The notes beneath the pieces are model-generated. The model was not told the DNA's origin, made no database searches, and saw nothing but the letters and a program-made list of their open reading frames with translations. Shown here piece by piece: positions 54,101-61,985 of a DNA stretch of 64,000 nt. Source of the DNA: Halegenticoccus tardaugens (GTDB taxonomy: Archaea; Halobacteriota; Halobacteria; Halobacteriales; Haloferacaceae); NCBI RefSeq assembly GCF_004116405.1, contig NZ_SDIC01000002.1, positions 558,001 through 622,000 on the forward strand, in the 5' to 3' direction. Positions within the stretch are counted from its first letter, which is position 1, and the number at the start of each line of letters is the position of its first letter. A program made the position numbers and the translations under genes.

Positions 54101-54346
54101 TCATACACTATCCTTTTCCCGCGGATCAGAAACGAATGCGAATAACCGCGTTGGGGGATGAATAAGGCGAACGTGTTCATGCGCTTCAAGCACTTCTAAG
54201 CGGTTGTAAACGCTGTTTCGAGAAAATCCAGTCTCATCAACAAGATACCCTTTTGTCGCGAGTCCCCACGGCTCATCACCATCCCGACCGCGTTTAAGCA
54301 CGTCGAGTATCGCCCTATCCGTCCGGGTCAAATCGGACGCATCCAT
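54101..54346 (-). CDS. Winged-helix plasmid regulator
   Basis: 81 residues from the ATG at 54346. DLTRTDRAILDVLKRGRDGDEPWGLATKGYLVDETGFSRNSVYNRLEVL is a MarR/PhiH1-type winged helix with the wing residues HEHVRLIHPPTRLFAFV. Such genes are frequent in haloarchaeal viruses and plasmids, where they act as repressors. It is divergent from the small-gene operon starting at 54544 and probably controls it. The TATA for the operon is near 54440-54470. Confidence 0.75.
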   Translation of the reverse strand: MDASDLTRTDRAILDVLKRGRDGDEPWGLATKGYLVDETGFSRNSVYNRLEVLEAHEHVRLIHPPTRLFAFVSDPREKDSV

Positions 54347-54543
54347 ATGCTCTACTGCAAGGGCCATATGCCTAATAATATTGCCTACGCAAAAAGAATT
54401 GGCACACTAGGGCTTCTTTTTGAATGTGCATTATGCACAACTTTTAAGATGCGGGGAGAATATACTCAAGTTGAGGCAGTGGACGGCCGCCAGAACGCGG
54501 TCCGGTGTTGCAGCACCGAACCGCTGCCTTGGAGAAGGCACCA

Positions 54544-54846
54544 ATGAGTACGATTTGCTCCCGACAAAACAGTACCGACACACTCGCCACAGAGATCGCC
54601 GACGCACTCGCTAACTCGTTCACAATCGGCGTCGACAAACAGGGCCACATTCACCACTACTACCGACCGGCTGATTCAGTCATAGTCTACGACGCAACTG
54701 GTGTTCGTTTTCGTCAACACCTCAACGGACGGACTGTCCGAGAATGGTGTATGTTCGTCGCCAAAGATCGCGGCTGGAAGCACACCGGTCAACTGGCTCA
54801 CATTGGAGAAATCGTCGACACGCGGCGAAAGGAGGTCGAGGCCTGA
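54544..54846 (+). CDS. Small plasmid-operon protein 1
   Basis: 100 residues from ATG 54544. It begins STDTLATEIADALANSFT, with HYYRPADSVIVYDATGVRF and WCMFVAKDRGWKHTGQLA later, a mixed alpha/beta small domain. The final TGA overlaps the next start by one base (TGATG), so it is coupled with the zinc protein. Downstream genes follow without gaps. Unknown function, typical for haloarchaeal plasmid modules. Confidence 0.65.
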   Translation: MSTICSRQNSTDTLATEIADALANSFTIGVDKQGHIHHYYRPADSVIVYDATGVRFRQHLNGRTVREWCMFVAKDRGWKHTGQLAHIGEIVDTRRKEVEA

Positions 54847-54986
54847 TGCTTGATCTCTGCAACTCCCGTAAGCCTAGCGCTTCCACCCACATCCAAACGC
54901 AACTCCCCACAGCGTGCGACACCTGCGCCGAACTCGGCGCACTCCCCTGCTTTGAGTGTTTCTGTGTCATGGAGGGCCACAAATGA
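54846..54986 (+). CDS. Small plasmid-operon protein 2, zinc knuckle
   Basis: 46 residues. ACDTCAELGALPCFECFCVMEGHK carries two CxxC pairs 9 residues apart, so it can bind zinc. Both ends overlap the neighbours (ATG inside the previous stop, 4 bp into the next gene), strong evidence for translation. Confidence 0.6.
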   Translation: MLDLCNSRKPSASTHIQTQLPTACDTCAELGALPCFECFCVMEGHK

Positions 54987-55120
54987 GCGTCCTCCACACT
55001 GAGTTCACTCTCCCCTTCAGCCGAACCCTCCGCATTGAGATCTACCTCGAAACCACCGAGTTCCCCTCGGGTAAGCACCGCGTCTACACTGAATCGGCGC
55101 TCGAACTCCAGCGCAACTAA
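54983..55120 (+). CDS. Small plasmid-operon protein 3, paralogue of the gene at 25115
   Basis: 45 residues. LPFSRTLRIEIYLETTE and HRVYTESALELQ align with the protein at 25115. The conserved pair of strands around EIY-ET suggests a small beta-rich adaptor. It overlaps the previous gene by 4 bp and is followed by the next gene after 18 bp. Confidence 0.65.
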   Translation: MSVLHTEFTLPFSRTLRIEIYLETTEFPSGKHRVYTESALELQRN

Positions 55121-55138
55121 TCCCTCCTCAGTATTCCA

Positions 55139-55492
55139 ATGTCGCTTGAGCAATTGCTCTGTGGCCTGCGTATCGACACCGGCACGACCACTACTTGCAC
55201 CGAGTGCGATCGCGAACTCACCGAATGCGATCCCGTCACCGTCCGACTCCACCAGAACAGACAAGACACCCAGTGGCACCTCGCGGCGTGTTACTGTCTG
55301 AGTTGTGCACCGATCTCCCTCGAGGAGCTCCCACCCACGCTGGGCACCCAACTCCTCTGCGAAGGACGCATCGGCATTACGCAGGACGGCCAGACCCAGC
55401 AGAGCTGGCCCGTCCTCATTAGCCCGACGATCATCGAAACCACTCGGCGGACGCACGTCACCTACCACGCTACCCAGGAGGTGCCTGAATGA
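55139..55492 (+). CDS. Small plasmid-operon protein 4
   Basis: 117 residues. The front has TTTTCTECDRELTECDPVTVRL and YCLSCAPISLEEL, with CxxC/CxxxxxxC spacings that can hold zinc. The back is a beta-rich stretch (CEGRIGITQDGQTQQSWPVLI). The last bases overlap the next start (ATGA at 55489). No known family is recognised. Confidence 0.6.
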   Translation: MSLEQLLCGLRIDTGTTTTCTECDRELTECDPVTVRLHQNRQDTQWHLAACYCLSCAPISLEELPPTLGTQLLCEGRIGITQDGQTQQSWPVLISPTIIETTRRTHVTYHATQEVPE

Positions 55493-56364
55493 GCGCTCAC
55501 TCGTCCGCTGGCCACTCGAACTCATCCGTCAAGATCGATCTCCAAACTATCACGGACCGACTCGCCGAACTCGAAACGACGGTCGAACATCTCCAGGCCG
55601 AAAACGAGCGTCTACGAGAGCAACTCGCCGAGAAGCACGCCCAACTCGACGCCTACGAAGCACGCCTCGACGACCTCGAAGCACGCCAGCACGTCGAGCT
55701 CCGCGATGTCGACGACGACGCTGACGCAGCACTTGAGAACATCTGGATCGCCGGCCAGCCTGTCGGTCGACTCCTCGATTCGAGTTGCAAGCGGTCCAAA
55801 TCGCTCTCCACCCGCGTCGATGACCTCGAAGCAGTCGATCCCGAGCAACTCACAGAGGACCTCCGCCAGGAGCAGATTACACGGACGAAAGCCGACGCGC
55901 AAATCCGCGCTCGGCTGTCCCAATGTGAGGATGACCTTGGTATCCAAAAGCCCGACGCACTCTCGACTGAACAAGGAGGTGAGGACGCCCAGCACCTTTC
56001 GAAATTAGAGCGGTTCATCCGCCATGGTGCAGAGGCGGTCGTCGATCGCGTCTATCCCGTCCATGAACGCGCGCGTGAGATCGCGCTTCACTTCGGTGAA
56101 TGGGGCACAAAGATCAGCGACGCCAACGGCAAGCGCGTTCGCTTGTGCTCGAAGAAGGATAAGTTGAAGACGCATCTGGAAGCGGCGTTCGGCCAGCGCT
56201 TCCAGTGGGTCGAAGTGTACAGAGCGATCGAAAAGCTCGCCGAACTTGCTCACGGCTCGCCGCTGCAGTGCAAGCGCGGGCAGCAAAGCGAGGGCAAGTA
56301 CGTGCTTGAGCTGCGGTTGAGTGAGGGTCGCGGTCCATCGTTCGCACGGGGAGACGGCGCATGA
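55489..56364 (+). CDS. Coiled-coil protein with C-terminal winged-helix-like domain
   Basis: 291 residues. Residues 18-72 form a coiled coil (TDRLAELETTVEHLQAENERL, EKHAQLDAYEARLDDLEA), and further helices follow to about 165. The C-terminal part, RFIRHGAEAVVDRVYPVHE, IALHFGEWGTKI and VEVYRAIEKLAELAHG, ends in a strand YVLELRLSE, resembling a winged helix. It is the last gene of the five-gene operon. Such proteins are common on haloarchaeal plasmids and may bind DNA and oligomerise in segregation or replication. This is inference. Confidence 0.65.
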   Translation: MSAHSSAGHSNSSVKIDLQTITDRLAELETTVEHLQAENERLREQLAEKHAQLDAYEARLDDLEARQHVELRDVDDDADAALENIWIAGQPVGRLLDSSCKRSKSLSTRVDDLEAVDPEQLTEDLRQEQITRTKADAQIRARLSQCEDDLGIQKPDALSTEQGGEDAQHLSKLERFIRHGAEAVVDRVYPVHERAREIALHFGEWGTKISDANGKRVRLCSKKDKLKTHLEAAFGQRFQWVEVYRAIEKLAELAHGSPLQCKRGQQSEGKYVLELRLSEGRGPSFARGDGA

Positions 56365-56682
56365 CTTCGAGGCTTACAGCTGTTGTAAGTCGGGCGCACC
56401 CTCGTGGGTGTAATCGCGGTCGCATAGTCGGCCGCTTCACGTCACGCTAGGTTCACGTTCCCTCGCGGTGGGAGGACTGGGCGGTTGGGTTGGTGGGGTG
56501 GGTAGTGGTGAGTGCGGCTTCTCGAACGGCAGTCGACGGCAGTCCAAGCGACAGCCACGGGAGAATGGTTGCTTACAGCAGGTGTAAGAACGAGTTACAA
56601 GGATCAGGTAATGAATCGTCTCACGAAAACGCAGGCTCGGCTTCGTTTTCACCACTAACCGAGAACGGATGGCTCCTATTTT
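56365..56682. promoter_or_regulatory. Intergenic region with two TTACA-N5-TGTAA palindromes
   Basis: CTTACA-GCTGT-TGTAAG at 56373-56389 and CTTACA-GCAGG-TGTAAG at 56572-56588 are the same 17-bp dyad. A third, ATTACA-CACGC-TGTAAT, lies at 58440-58456. No gene is seen in this gap. The sites look like operators of one DNA-binding protein. Confidence 0.5.
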
Positions 56683-57449
56683 TCAGTCTTCTTCGCGAAG
56701 CTGATTCGCAAGCGTCTCCATCCGACTAACGAAGGCGTCTGTTCGAGAACGAAGCGTACTCAAATCGAGATCGAGCGGTTCGTAGCCATAGTCAGCCTGC
56801 TCACGGAGATCCCACAGTTCAGACAGAAATCGACCATCATCTCGTGGTGCATCACCTTTGAGGACGATTTCCTTGCCGAAAAGGGTTGAAACACCTCGGT
56901 GAGAAGTGGGCTCAAATCCTTTTGCATAGAGTACTGCTTGTGCGGCGTGAAAACACGCATAATAGAGCCGATTGACATGAATCAAGCGGAAGCCCACGAC
57001 TTTAGTCGTGGGTCTACGCGATAGGAACGGCCCATCTACCGCAAGATTTAGCCCGTCTGGGGCCGTTTGTGAGTCTAACTCGACCGGAAAAAGTGGGCTT
57101 GAATTGGGGTAGCCCGTTAACAAAAACCAGTAACCCTGCCCGCTCGGGGACTGCCGAAGTGGCTTCGATGGCAGTCGGGCCGATGGCACGGCCTGTGTGC
57201 CATAAGCGGGGGAGTCCGCAAGGGACTGGCGTCGCCATGCGCTCACCGCCCCGACGTGGTTCGCACAAACCGGCAATAAACTCTCCGACGGGTCAGCGCG
57301 ATCCCGAGCGAGGGAATCCCACGACTGAAGTCGTGGGAGGATGTCAAGACCGCTGTATTCGATCCCTGTCCCTCGTGGAGGATTGTCGCGTCGGTAAGGG
57401 CTGTCCGTGCCTGTTCGAGCTCTTCAGCAACGTAGTCCTCATCAGGCAT
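56683..57449 (-). pseudogene. HEPN toxin gene split by a miniature transposon
   Basis: N-terminal part (from 57449, MPDEDYVAEELEQARTAL) and C-terminal part (NRLYYACFHAAQAVLYAKG, then RDDGRFLSELWDLREQADYGYE) together form a HEPN-domain protein. The cut falls between AVL and NRL. The 371 bp in between belong to the inserted element. The HEPN RNase site (R-x4-H type) cannot be formed by either part alone. The ATG overlaps the end of the upstream MNT gene. Confidence 0.8.
56974..57344. mobile_element. IS200/IS605-type miniature element (PATE) in the HEPN gene
   Basis: Left end with the hairpin CCCACGAC-TTTA-GTCGTGGG (56993-57012), right end with CCCACGAC-TGAA-GTCGTGGG (57318-57337). No inverted-repeat ends and no target duplication, as expected for IS200/IS605 elements that move as single strands. 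If bases 56974-57344 are removed, the HEPN frame is restored exactly (AVL-NRL). No tnpA or tnpB is inside. The interior resembles the non-coding end region of tnpB elements. Confidence 0.75.
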
Positions 57450-57771
57450 ACGAGCGGCCTTCTGTAAGTACGTGTCTGATGAATGGATGATTCTTCCGTT
57501 CGGCAAATCGCTCGGTGGTTTGAATATGCAGAGACACTACAACAGAGTAGTCGAGTTGGACGTCGTATGCTACATCTCGGAGGTTGTCTGCGATTGTGTC
57601 ATCGGTGACGATCACGAAGATGTCGACGTCCGAATCAATCCCACGAGTTTCACCACGGACAGTGCTCCCAAAGACGATGAGATCCTCAATTTGATCACCA
57701 TATGCCTCTTGCGCAGCAGCTGCAAATGCCTCTGCAGCTCGTTCATGGGGTGAGGGATCTCCACCGGACAT
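57442..57771 (-). CDS. MNT-type nucleotidyltransferase antitoxin
   Basis: 109 residues. LIVFGSTVRGETRGIDSDVDIFVIV carries the nucleotidyltransferase signature GSxxRG and the metal-binding D-x-D (SDVD). MNT proteins neutralise HEPN toxins by adding AMP to them. The gene is directly upstream of and overlapping the HEPN gene, the normal order. Because the HEPN gene is broken, this antitoxin now has no active partner in the window. Confidence 0.85.
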   Translation of the reverse strand: MSGGDPSPHERAAEAFAAAAQEAYGDQIEDLIVFGSTVRGETRGIDSDVDIFVIVTDDTIADNLRDVAYDVQLDYSVVVSLHIQTTERFAERKNHPFIRHVLTEGRSYA

Positions 57772-58982
57772 ATACGGAAGTCTTTGCGGGGCTTAATTAA
57801 TAGACTTGCGTCGAGGGGTGACCTTCAGAACAGTACCGCTAAGACGAGACAAAAGCGGACGTGTCTCAATCCGCTTCCCTCAGCACGCCGTTAGAACGGA
57901 TCGTTGCACTTCCGAATACGATGGCCGACGAGGAGTTGACGGCAACCCAAGAGTGCGCGGTTCGTCGCGAAGAACGTGACAGACTAGGCGCGAAAAGTGC
58001 CGGCGGACTTTTATAATCGATTCGAGTTCGCTCTGTCGCGTGCTAGCGGCGAAGGAGGACGGGAGTGTACATACGGAGACGGTTAGCCGCGTCATGGAGT
58101 TCCTCGATCGGGTTGGCGAGGACGACGTTGAGCTCGTGAAGCGACGCGGAACACGGCGCGTCGTCTTCTCAGCTCGGCTTGTCGAACGGCTTCGTCGTCT
58201 CGGTACACAGTCACAGACCGCGGGGGTAGACAGTGCGAGAGAGAATCGAAGCGTTGTGATCGGGAGCACGTAGGAGGGGCGTGATAGCCACCACGGCGAG
58301 AGCCTTCACGTCTATTGGACCTCCCACACCCGGCCTCTGGTTGCCCTTGCTTGAGTGGTGACACTGGAAGAACCTTCCGTGGTTTCAGAGTAGGAGAAGA
58401 GAAAGAAACGGATTAAGAGCGAAGCGGTCGATTTCGCGGATTACACACGCTGTAATGAGCGAGGAAGAGCATGTAGAATATCTTCCGAGAATCAATGTTC
58501 GGTGAACGAGTAGAAGCAAATAACCTGCTGGGTGTCATGATTTGTCGAAGCCGACCGAGTATCAGGAATAAAATCTCGTGAGTGGAATTGAAAGGTGATT
58601 AGGAGTGACAAGCGATAAAATCCAATTCATAATGTCTATGTCAGCGGATTTCAAACGTTAAATCGCTACTATGTGTAACAGAGTTCTTAAGGAATCCTAT
58701 TTTTACGTCACTTGAATTATCTTCGTAAAATACTATAGAGGCTCTTCAGTGCCAGTACTTAGCCATTCTCACCCGCTAGGGAAAATAATTCACTAAATTT
58801 ATGAACTATATCTGAGTACCGGTAGTTAGAAGAGTTATCGGATATATCTAATTACACTCTTCTTACGTATATCTCTTACGAGCGGCTAGTATTTTCACAG
58901 TTCGTAATCGGAGCGATTATACAACACCAATTGCGGTGAACAGAACACCATTTACACGAGACTGTCGTCCCTCAGTTCCTCA
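57772..58982. other. Long gene-poor, partly AT-rich stretch
   Basis: The only candidate is a frame at 58040-58273 described separately. From 58560 to 58920 the DNA is clearly AT-richer than the rest, without frames, repeats or tRNA-like folds. The region may be a former boundary of an integrated element. Confidence 0.45.
58040..58273 (+). CDS. Possible small helical protein or gene remnant
   Basis: 77 residues with GTG start. VSRVMEFLDRVGEDDVELVKRRGTRRVVFSARLVERLRRLG looks like the end of a winged-helix domain, with the helix and wing but without the first helices. The open frame extends some codons upstream (SSSLCRV) without a better start. It may be the 3' remnant of a regulator. The TTACA palindrome at 58440 lies downstream. 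Confidence 0.3.
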   Translation: MLAAKEDGSVHTETVSRVMEFLDRVGEDDVELVKRRGTRRVVFSARLVERLRRLGTQSQTAGVDSARENRSVVIGST

Positions 58983-59429
58983 TCAAGGGACCAACCACGG
59001 AAGAAAGGCTATGGAGAGATATGCGAACCACTGTATGAGCCACGAGAAACCGAGCCACATCAAGCCCCATGGGCTGGAGAAGATGGTAGGTTTGATGGGC
59101 CATGAAGAGCCATCATTTGACATACCTTTCGGATAGACGTAGTCGAGGAGGAAGTGGAAAAACATCCCAATAGTCACGAAGTGAATGCCGGTGACGAAAG
59201 GTGGATAGCGGGTACCAACATTAGAAATCACCAGCATCTGGTACGCGATCGCGGAGGGGAGGAACGTATGGAAGACCCACGATCGGTGGAACCTAGGATC
59301 CAATGAGTCGACATCTGGTATAATCAGACCCAAGCCGAACGCGAGGATAAATACAGGATGATATCCAATGGTGATAATGAGGATTGAGACCGATACGAAA
59401 AAAAGCGCACGGAGTGTTCTAGAAGTCAT
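58983..59429 (-). CDS. YdjM-like membrane-bound metal-dependent hydrolase
   Basis: 148 residues from the ATG at 59429, overlapping the DUF624 gene by 11 bp. Three to four hydrophobic helices enclose IIPDVDSLDP and HRSWVFHTFL, and HFLLDYVYPKGM near the end. The Asp-x-Asp and His pairs are the putative metal ligands of the YdjM/LexA-binding hydrolase family. The role in a sugar-transport operon is not clear. It is the last gene of the leftward operon. Confidence 0.7.
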   Translation of the reverse strand: MTSRTLRALFFVSVSILIITIGYHPVFILAFGLGLIIPDVDSLDPRFHRSWVFHTFLPSAIAYQMLVISNVGTRYPPFVTGIHFVTIGMFFHFLLDYVYPKGMSNDGSSWPIKPTIFSSPWGLMWLGFSWLIQWFAYLSIAFLPWLVP

Positions 59430-60087
59430 TTTGCCGTACATATCGCGTCAACACTACTTGTGGGTTATTACCAGCTAATTCGTCGTAATAGACAAACTCG
59501 AACAACGTGATCGCAGCAGGAATAATTAAAACGAGAGCGAGGGGAATCAATACTGTAACCAGCACCGCGATCGTCACGATTGTCACCTGCAAGACGGTTA
59601 AAGTAGGTTGTGCCGCCCATGTCGAAGCAGCGGACCGTAATGATGTCCACCAGTCAACATTTCTGACCACATGAAAATTGACCGTTCTGCAAATAAACAC
59701 CGCCAATAGAAACAAAGCGTATAAACCCAGGAGGCCTCCGACGATAAAACGGATGTTGGCGCCCGACAGAGCGATTGAAAAGTACCAAGCGGTGTTGATG
59801 ACGACGAAGGTGATCAAAAGTGAGAGAATCAACCCGTCGGCTAAGTGAACTTTGACCGAGCTGAAAAACCGTCTTAATCGCCTGCGCTCTCCGCGTGGCT
59901 CATCACCATCATAAATGCCGCGAACAATGTCAAACATCGCGAGGACCGCAGCGCCGAACGTAACGACTGGGGCCGACACGACCCAAAAAGCAATGCTAAG
60001 CAGGATGAGAGACGCCATTTCGTAGTACAGGAGTTTAAGCCACACTTTGATAGAAAGCATCACATTCGGAAGGTGTTGGTTTGTCAT
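59419..60087 (-). CDS. DUF624 (YesL-like) membrane protein
   Basis: 222 residues. Five membrane helices (near 20-45, 78-100, 110-135, 165-190, 190-210). The front KVWLKLLYYEMASLILLSIAFW and VVTFGAAVLAMFDIVRGIYDGDE follow the DUF624 consensus. These proteins are usually encoded with sugar ABC transporters, as here (35 bp after the MalG-like gene). The function is not known. Confidence 0.78.
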   Translation of the reverse strand: MTNQHLPNVMLSIKVWLKLLYYEMASLILLSIAFWVVSAPVVTFGAAVLAMFDIVRGIYDGDEPRGERRRLRRFFSSVKVHLADGLILSLLITFVVINTAWYFSIALSGANIRFIVGGLLGLYALFLLAVFICRTVNFHVVRNVDWWTSLRSAASTWAAQPTLTVLQVTIVTIAVLVTVLIPLALVLIIPAAITLFEFVYYDELAGNNPQVVLTRYVRQNDF

Positions 60088-60121
60088 TGGCTAATTTGTG
60101 TCTCTCTATAGAACGTCCGGA

Positions 60122-60982
60122 TCACCCTTTAAAACCACTGAGCGTCATTCCACGGATAAAGTACTTCTGTGCAGACAGGAAGGCAATAATCGGTGGTAGG
60201 ACAATAATAGTTGCAACCGCCATTACTAGCCCCCAATTGTTGGTGAACTCTCCTCGCACCATGTAGAGCGCGACAGGGAGCGTGAACATATCCTCGGACG
60301 TCGAGATAATAAGTGGCCACTCGAAATTGTTCCAGGTGAACATAAACGTGAAAATACCAAGCGTGGCTATCGCGGGTTTCGCAAGGGGGAGATAGATGTG
60401 GTAGAAGGTCTGAAACTTGTTACATCCGTCAAGCCTTGCGGCTTCGCCGAGAGCCTCCGGAAGCCCCAGAAAATGCTGTCGAAGTAGAAAGATTCCAAAC
60501 GGACTGGCGATGAAAGGTGCGATCAACCCTTGATAAGTATTGATCCATGCTAAGTTGGAGAGGAGGATGTAGATAGGAATAAGTGTCACCATACCAGGGA
60601 TCATCATTGTGGCAATAAAGAGGAGGAACAATTTCTCCCGGGCGAAGAAGTCTAACCTCGCGAACGCATAACCAGCAAGGGTATCGAAGACAATATTAAA
60701 TGTAGTAACTAACCCTGCGAAAATAAATGCATTCAGGAACCATCGTCCGACGGGCACTTGGTCGAACAATTTGACGAAGTTTTCGAACGTAATGGAACGC
60801 GGAAAAATCGTTGTGATTCCCGCGCTAGGGTCCTGTGCCAACGCCGTAGTGATCGTCCACCAGAGCGGTGCAATGGCCCACATCGCAGCGAAGGTTATAC
60901 CGCCGTAGAGCAAGATCGTCTTAACCCAGTACGTGACGCCGGCGTGTTCGTAACCAGGGTACTCATAGTCGGACCGCGCCAT
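60122..60982 (-). CDS. Sugar ABC transporter permease, MalG type
   Basis: 286 residues and six helices. The ABC-permease loop EAARLDGCNKFQTFYHIYLPLAKPAIATLGIF is the EAA motif that docks to the ATPase, and the end with KYFIRGMTLSGFKG is typical for MalG/LacG-type subunits. Its start codon overlaps the end of the upstream permease gene by one base at 60982. It forms the channel with the MalF-type partner. The ATPase must come from another locus. Confidence 0.93.
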   Translation of the reverse strand: MARSDYEYPGYEHAGVTYWVKTILLYGGITFAAMWAIAPLWWTITTALAQDPSAGITTIFPRSITFENFVKLFDQVPVGRWFLNAFIFAGLVTTFNIVFDTLAGYAFARLDFFAREKLFLLFIATMMIPGMVTLIPIYILLSNLAWINTYQGLIAPFIASPFGIFLLRQHFLGLPEALGEAARLDGCNKFQTFYHIYLPLAKPAIATLGIFTFMFTWNNFEWPLIISTSEDMFTLPVALYMVRGEFTNNWGLVMAVATIIVLPPIIAFLSAQKYFIRGMTLSGFKG

Positions 60983-61962
60983 CAGTACGTCACCTCTCCC
61001 TGTCCGCGGATCCGGTACTGGTAGTAACTGAAAACAAACATGATGGCGAAAAGCAAGAATGCCATCGCGCTAGCTAGTCCCATTTTGTTGTGTTGGAACC
61101 CTTCTTGATAGATAAGGACGACGATTACCGTCGTAGCGTAGTACGGTCCACCGTCGGCGAAGGCGATCGCAATGCCAAATACTTGAAACGAACCGATAAT
61201 TGCTAACACAAGGACAAAGAAATACGTGTTCTGGAGATTTGGCCATGTGACGTGGCGGAACCGGTGCCATCTGTTCGCTCCGTCGATACGTGCTGCTTCG
61301 TAGAGTTCGTCTGGAATATTTTGTAGACCAGCGAGGAAGATGATCATATTGAAGCCGATACCGCCCCACGTGGCGATAAAAATGATCGAAAAGAGTGTGA
61401 GATTTGGATCACCGACCCAGTTCTGTTCGAGACCGACAGGCGATAAGAAGTTATTGACGATTCCCTCCAAAGAGAGGATCCACCGCCAGATGACTGCACT
61501 CACAGCGCCAGAGAGCATGACCGGCATAAAGAAGGCCGCTCGGTAGGCCTTGCGAAACCGAATCCGCTTGTCAAGGTTAAGGGCGACACTGAGACCACCG
61601 AGGATTCCCAACGGAATCGTTCCGATGGCATAGACGGACGTGTTTTTCACAGCGTGCCACCAGAGATTTACCGTTGGATTTGAGAGAAAGGCCCAATCAT
61701 TATGCCAGGGTAACGGGAAGATAATATTGTGATAGTTGTCAAGTCCGACCCACGTATACTCTCCAGTGAGAATATTATACTCATTGAATGAAAGATAAAA
61801 CGCAAAGATGACCGGACCGAATAAAAACACCGAGAATACGAGGAGATTGGGAAGAATGAAGAGGAATCCTGCTACATTGTCCTCGTGCTTGGATGTTCTA
61901 TTTAACATTCTCTGTGGGCTACGTAACCGTTGTGCGACTTCCCCGAATGTATCGAAGACCAT
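60982..61962 (-). CDS. Sugar ABC transporter permease, MalF/UgpA type
   Basis: 326 residues. Six helices after a hydrophilic N-terminus of about 30 residues. ELYEAARIDGANRWHRFRHVTWPNLQNTYFFV is the EAA loop. FYLSFNEYNILTGEYTWVGLDNY is the first periplasmic-type loop seen in MalF/UgpA proteins. It follows the binding-protein gene after 23 bp. Together with the MalG-type protein it makes the membrane channel for a carbohydrate. Confidence 0.93.
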   Translation of the reverse strand: MVFDTFGEVAQRLRSPQRMLNRTSKHEDNVAGFLFILPNLLVFSVFLFGPVIFAFYLSFNEYNILTGEYTWVGLDNYHNIIFPLPWHNDWAFLSNPTVNLWWHAVKNTSVYAIGTIPLGILGGLSVALNLDKRIRFRKAYRAAFFMPVMLSGAVSAVIWRWILSLEGIVNNFLSPVGLEQNWVGDPNLTLFSIIFIATWGGIGFNMIIFLAGLQNIPDELYEAARIDGANRWHRFRHVTWPNLQNTYFFVLVLAIIGSFQVFGIAIAFADGGPYYATTVIVVLIYQEGFQHNKMGLASAMAFLLFAIMFVFSYYQYRIRGQGEVTY

Positions 61963-61985
61963 AGATTATGTGTGAATTTTAGTTC

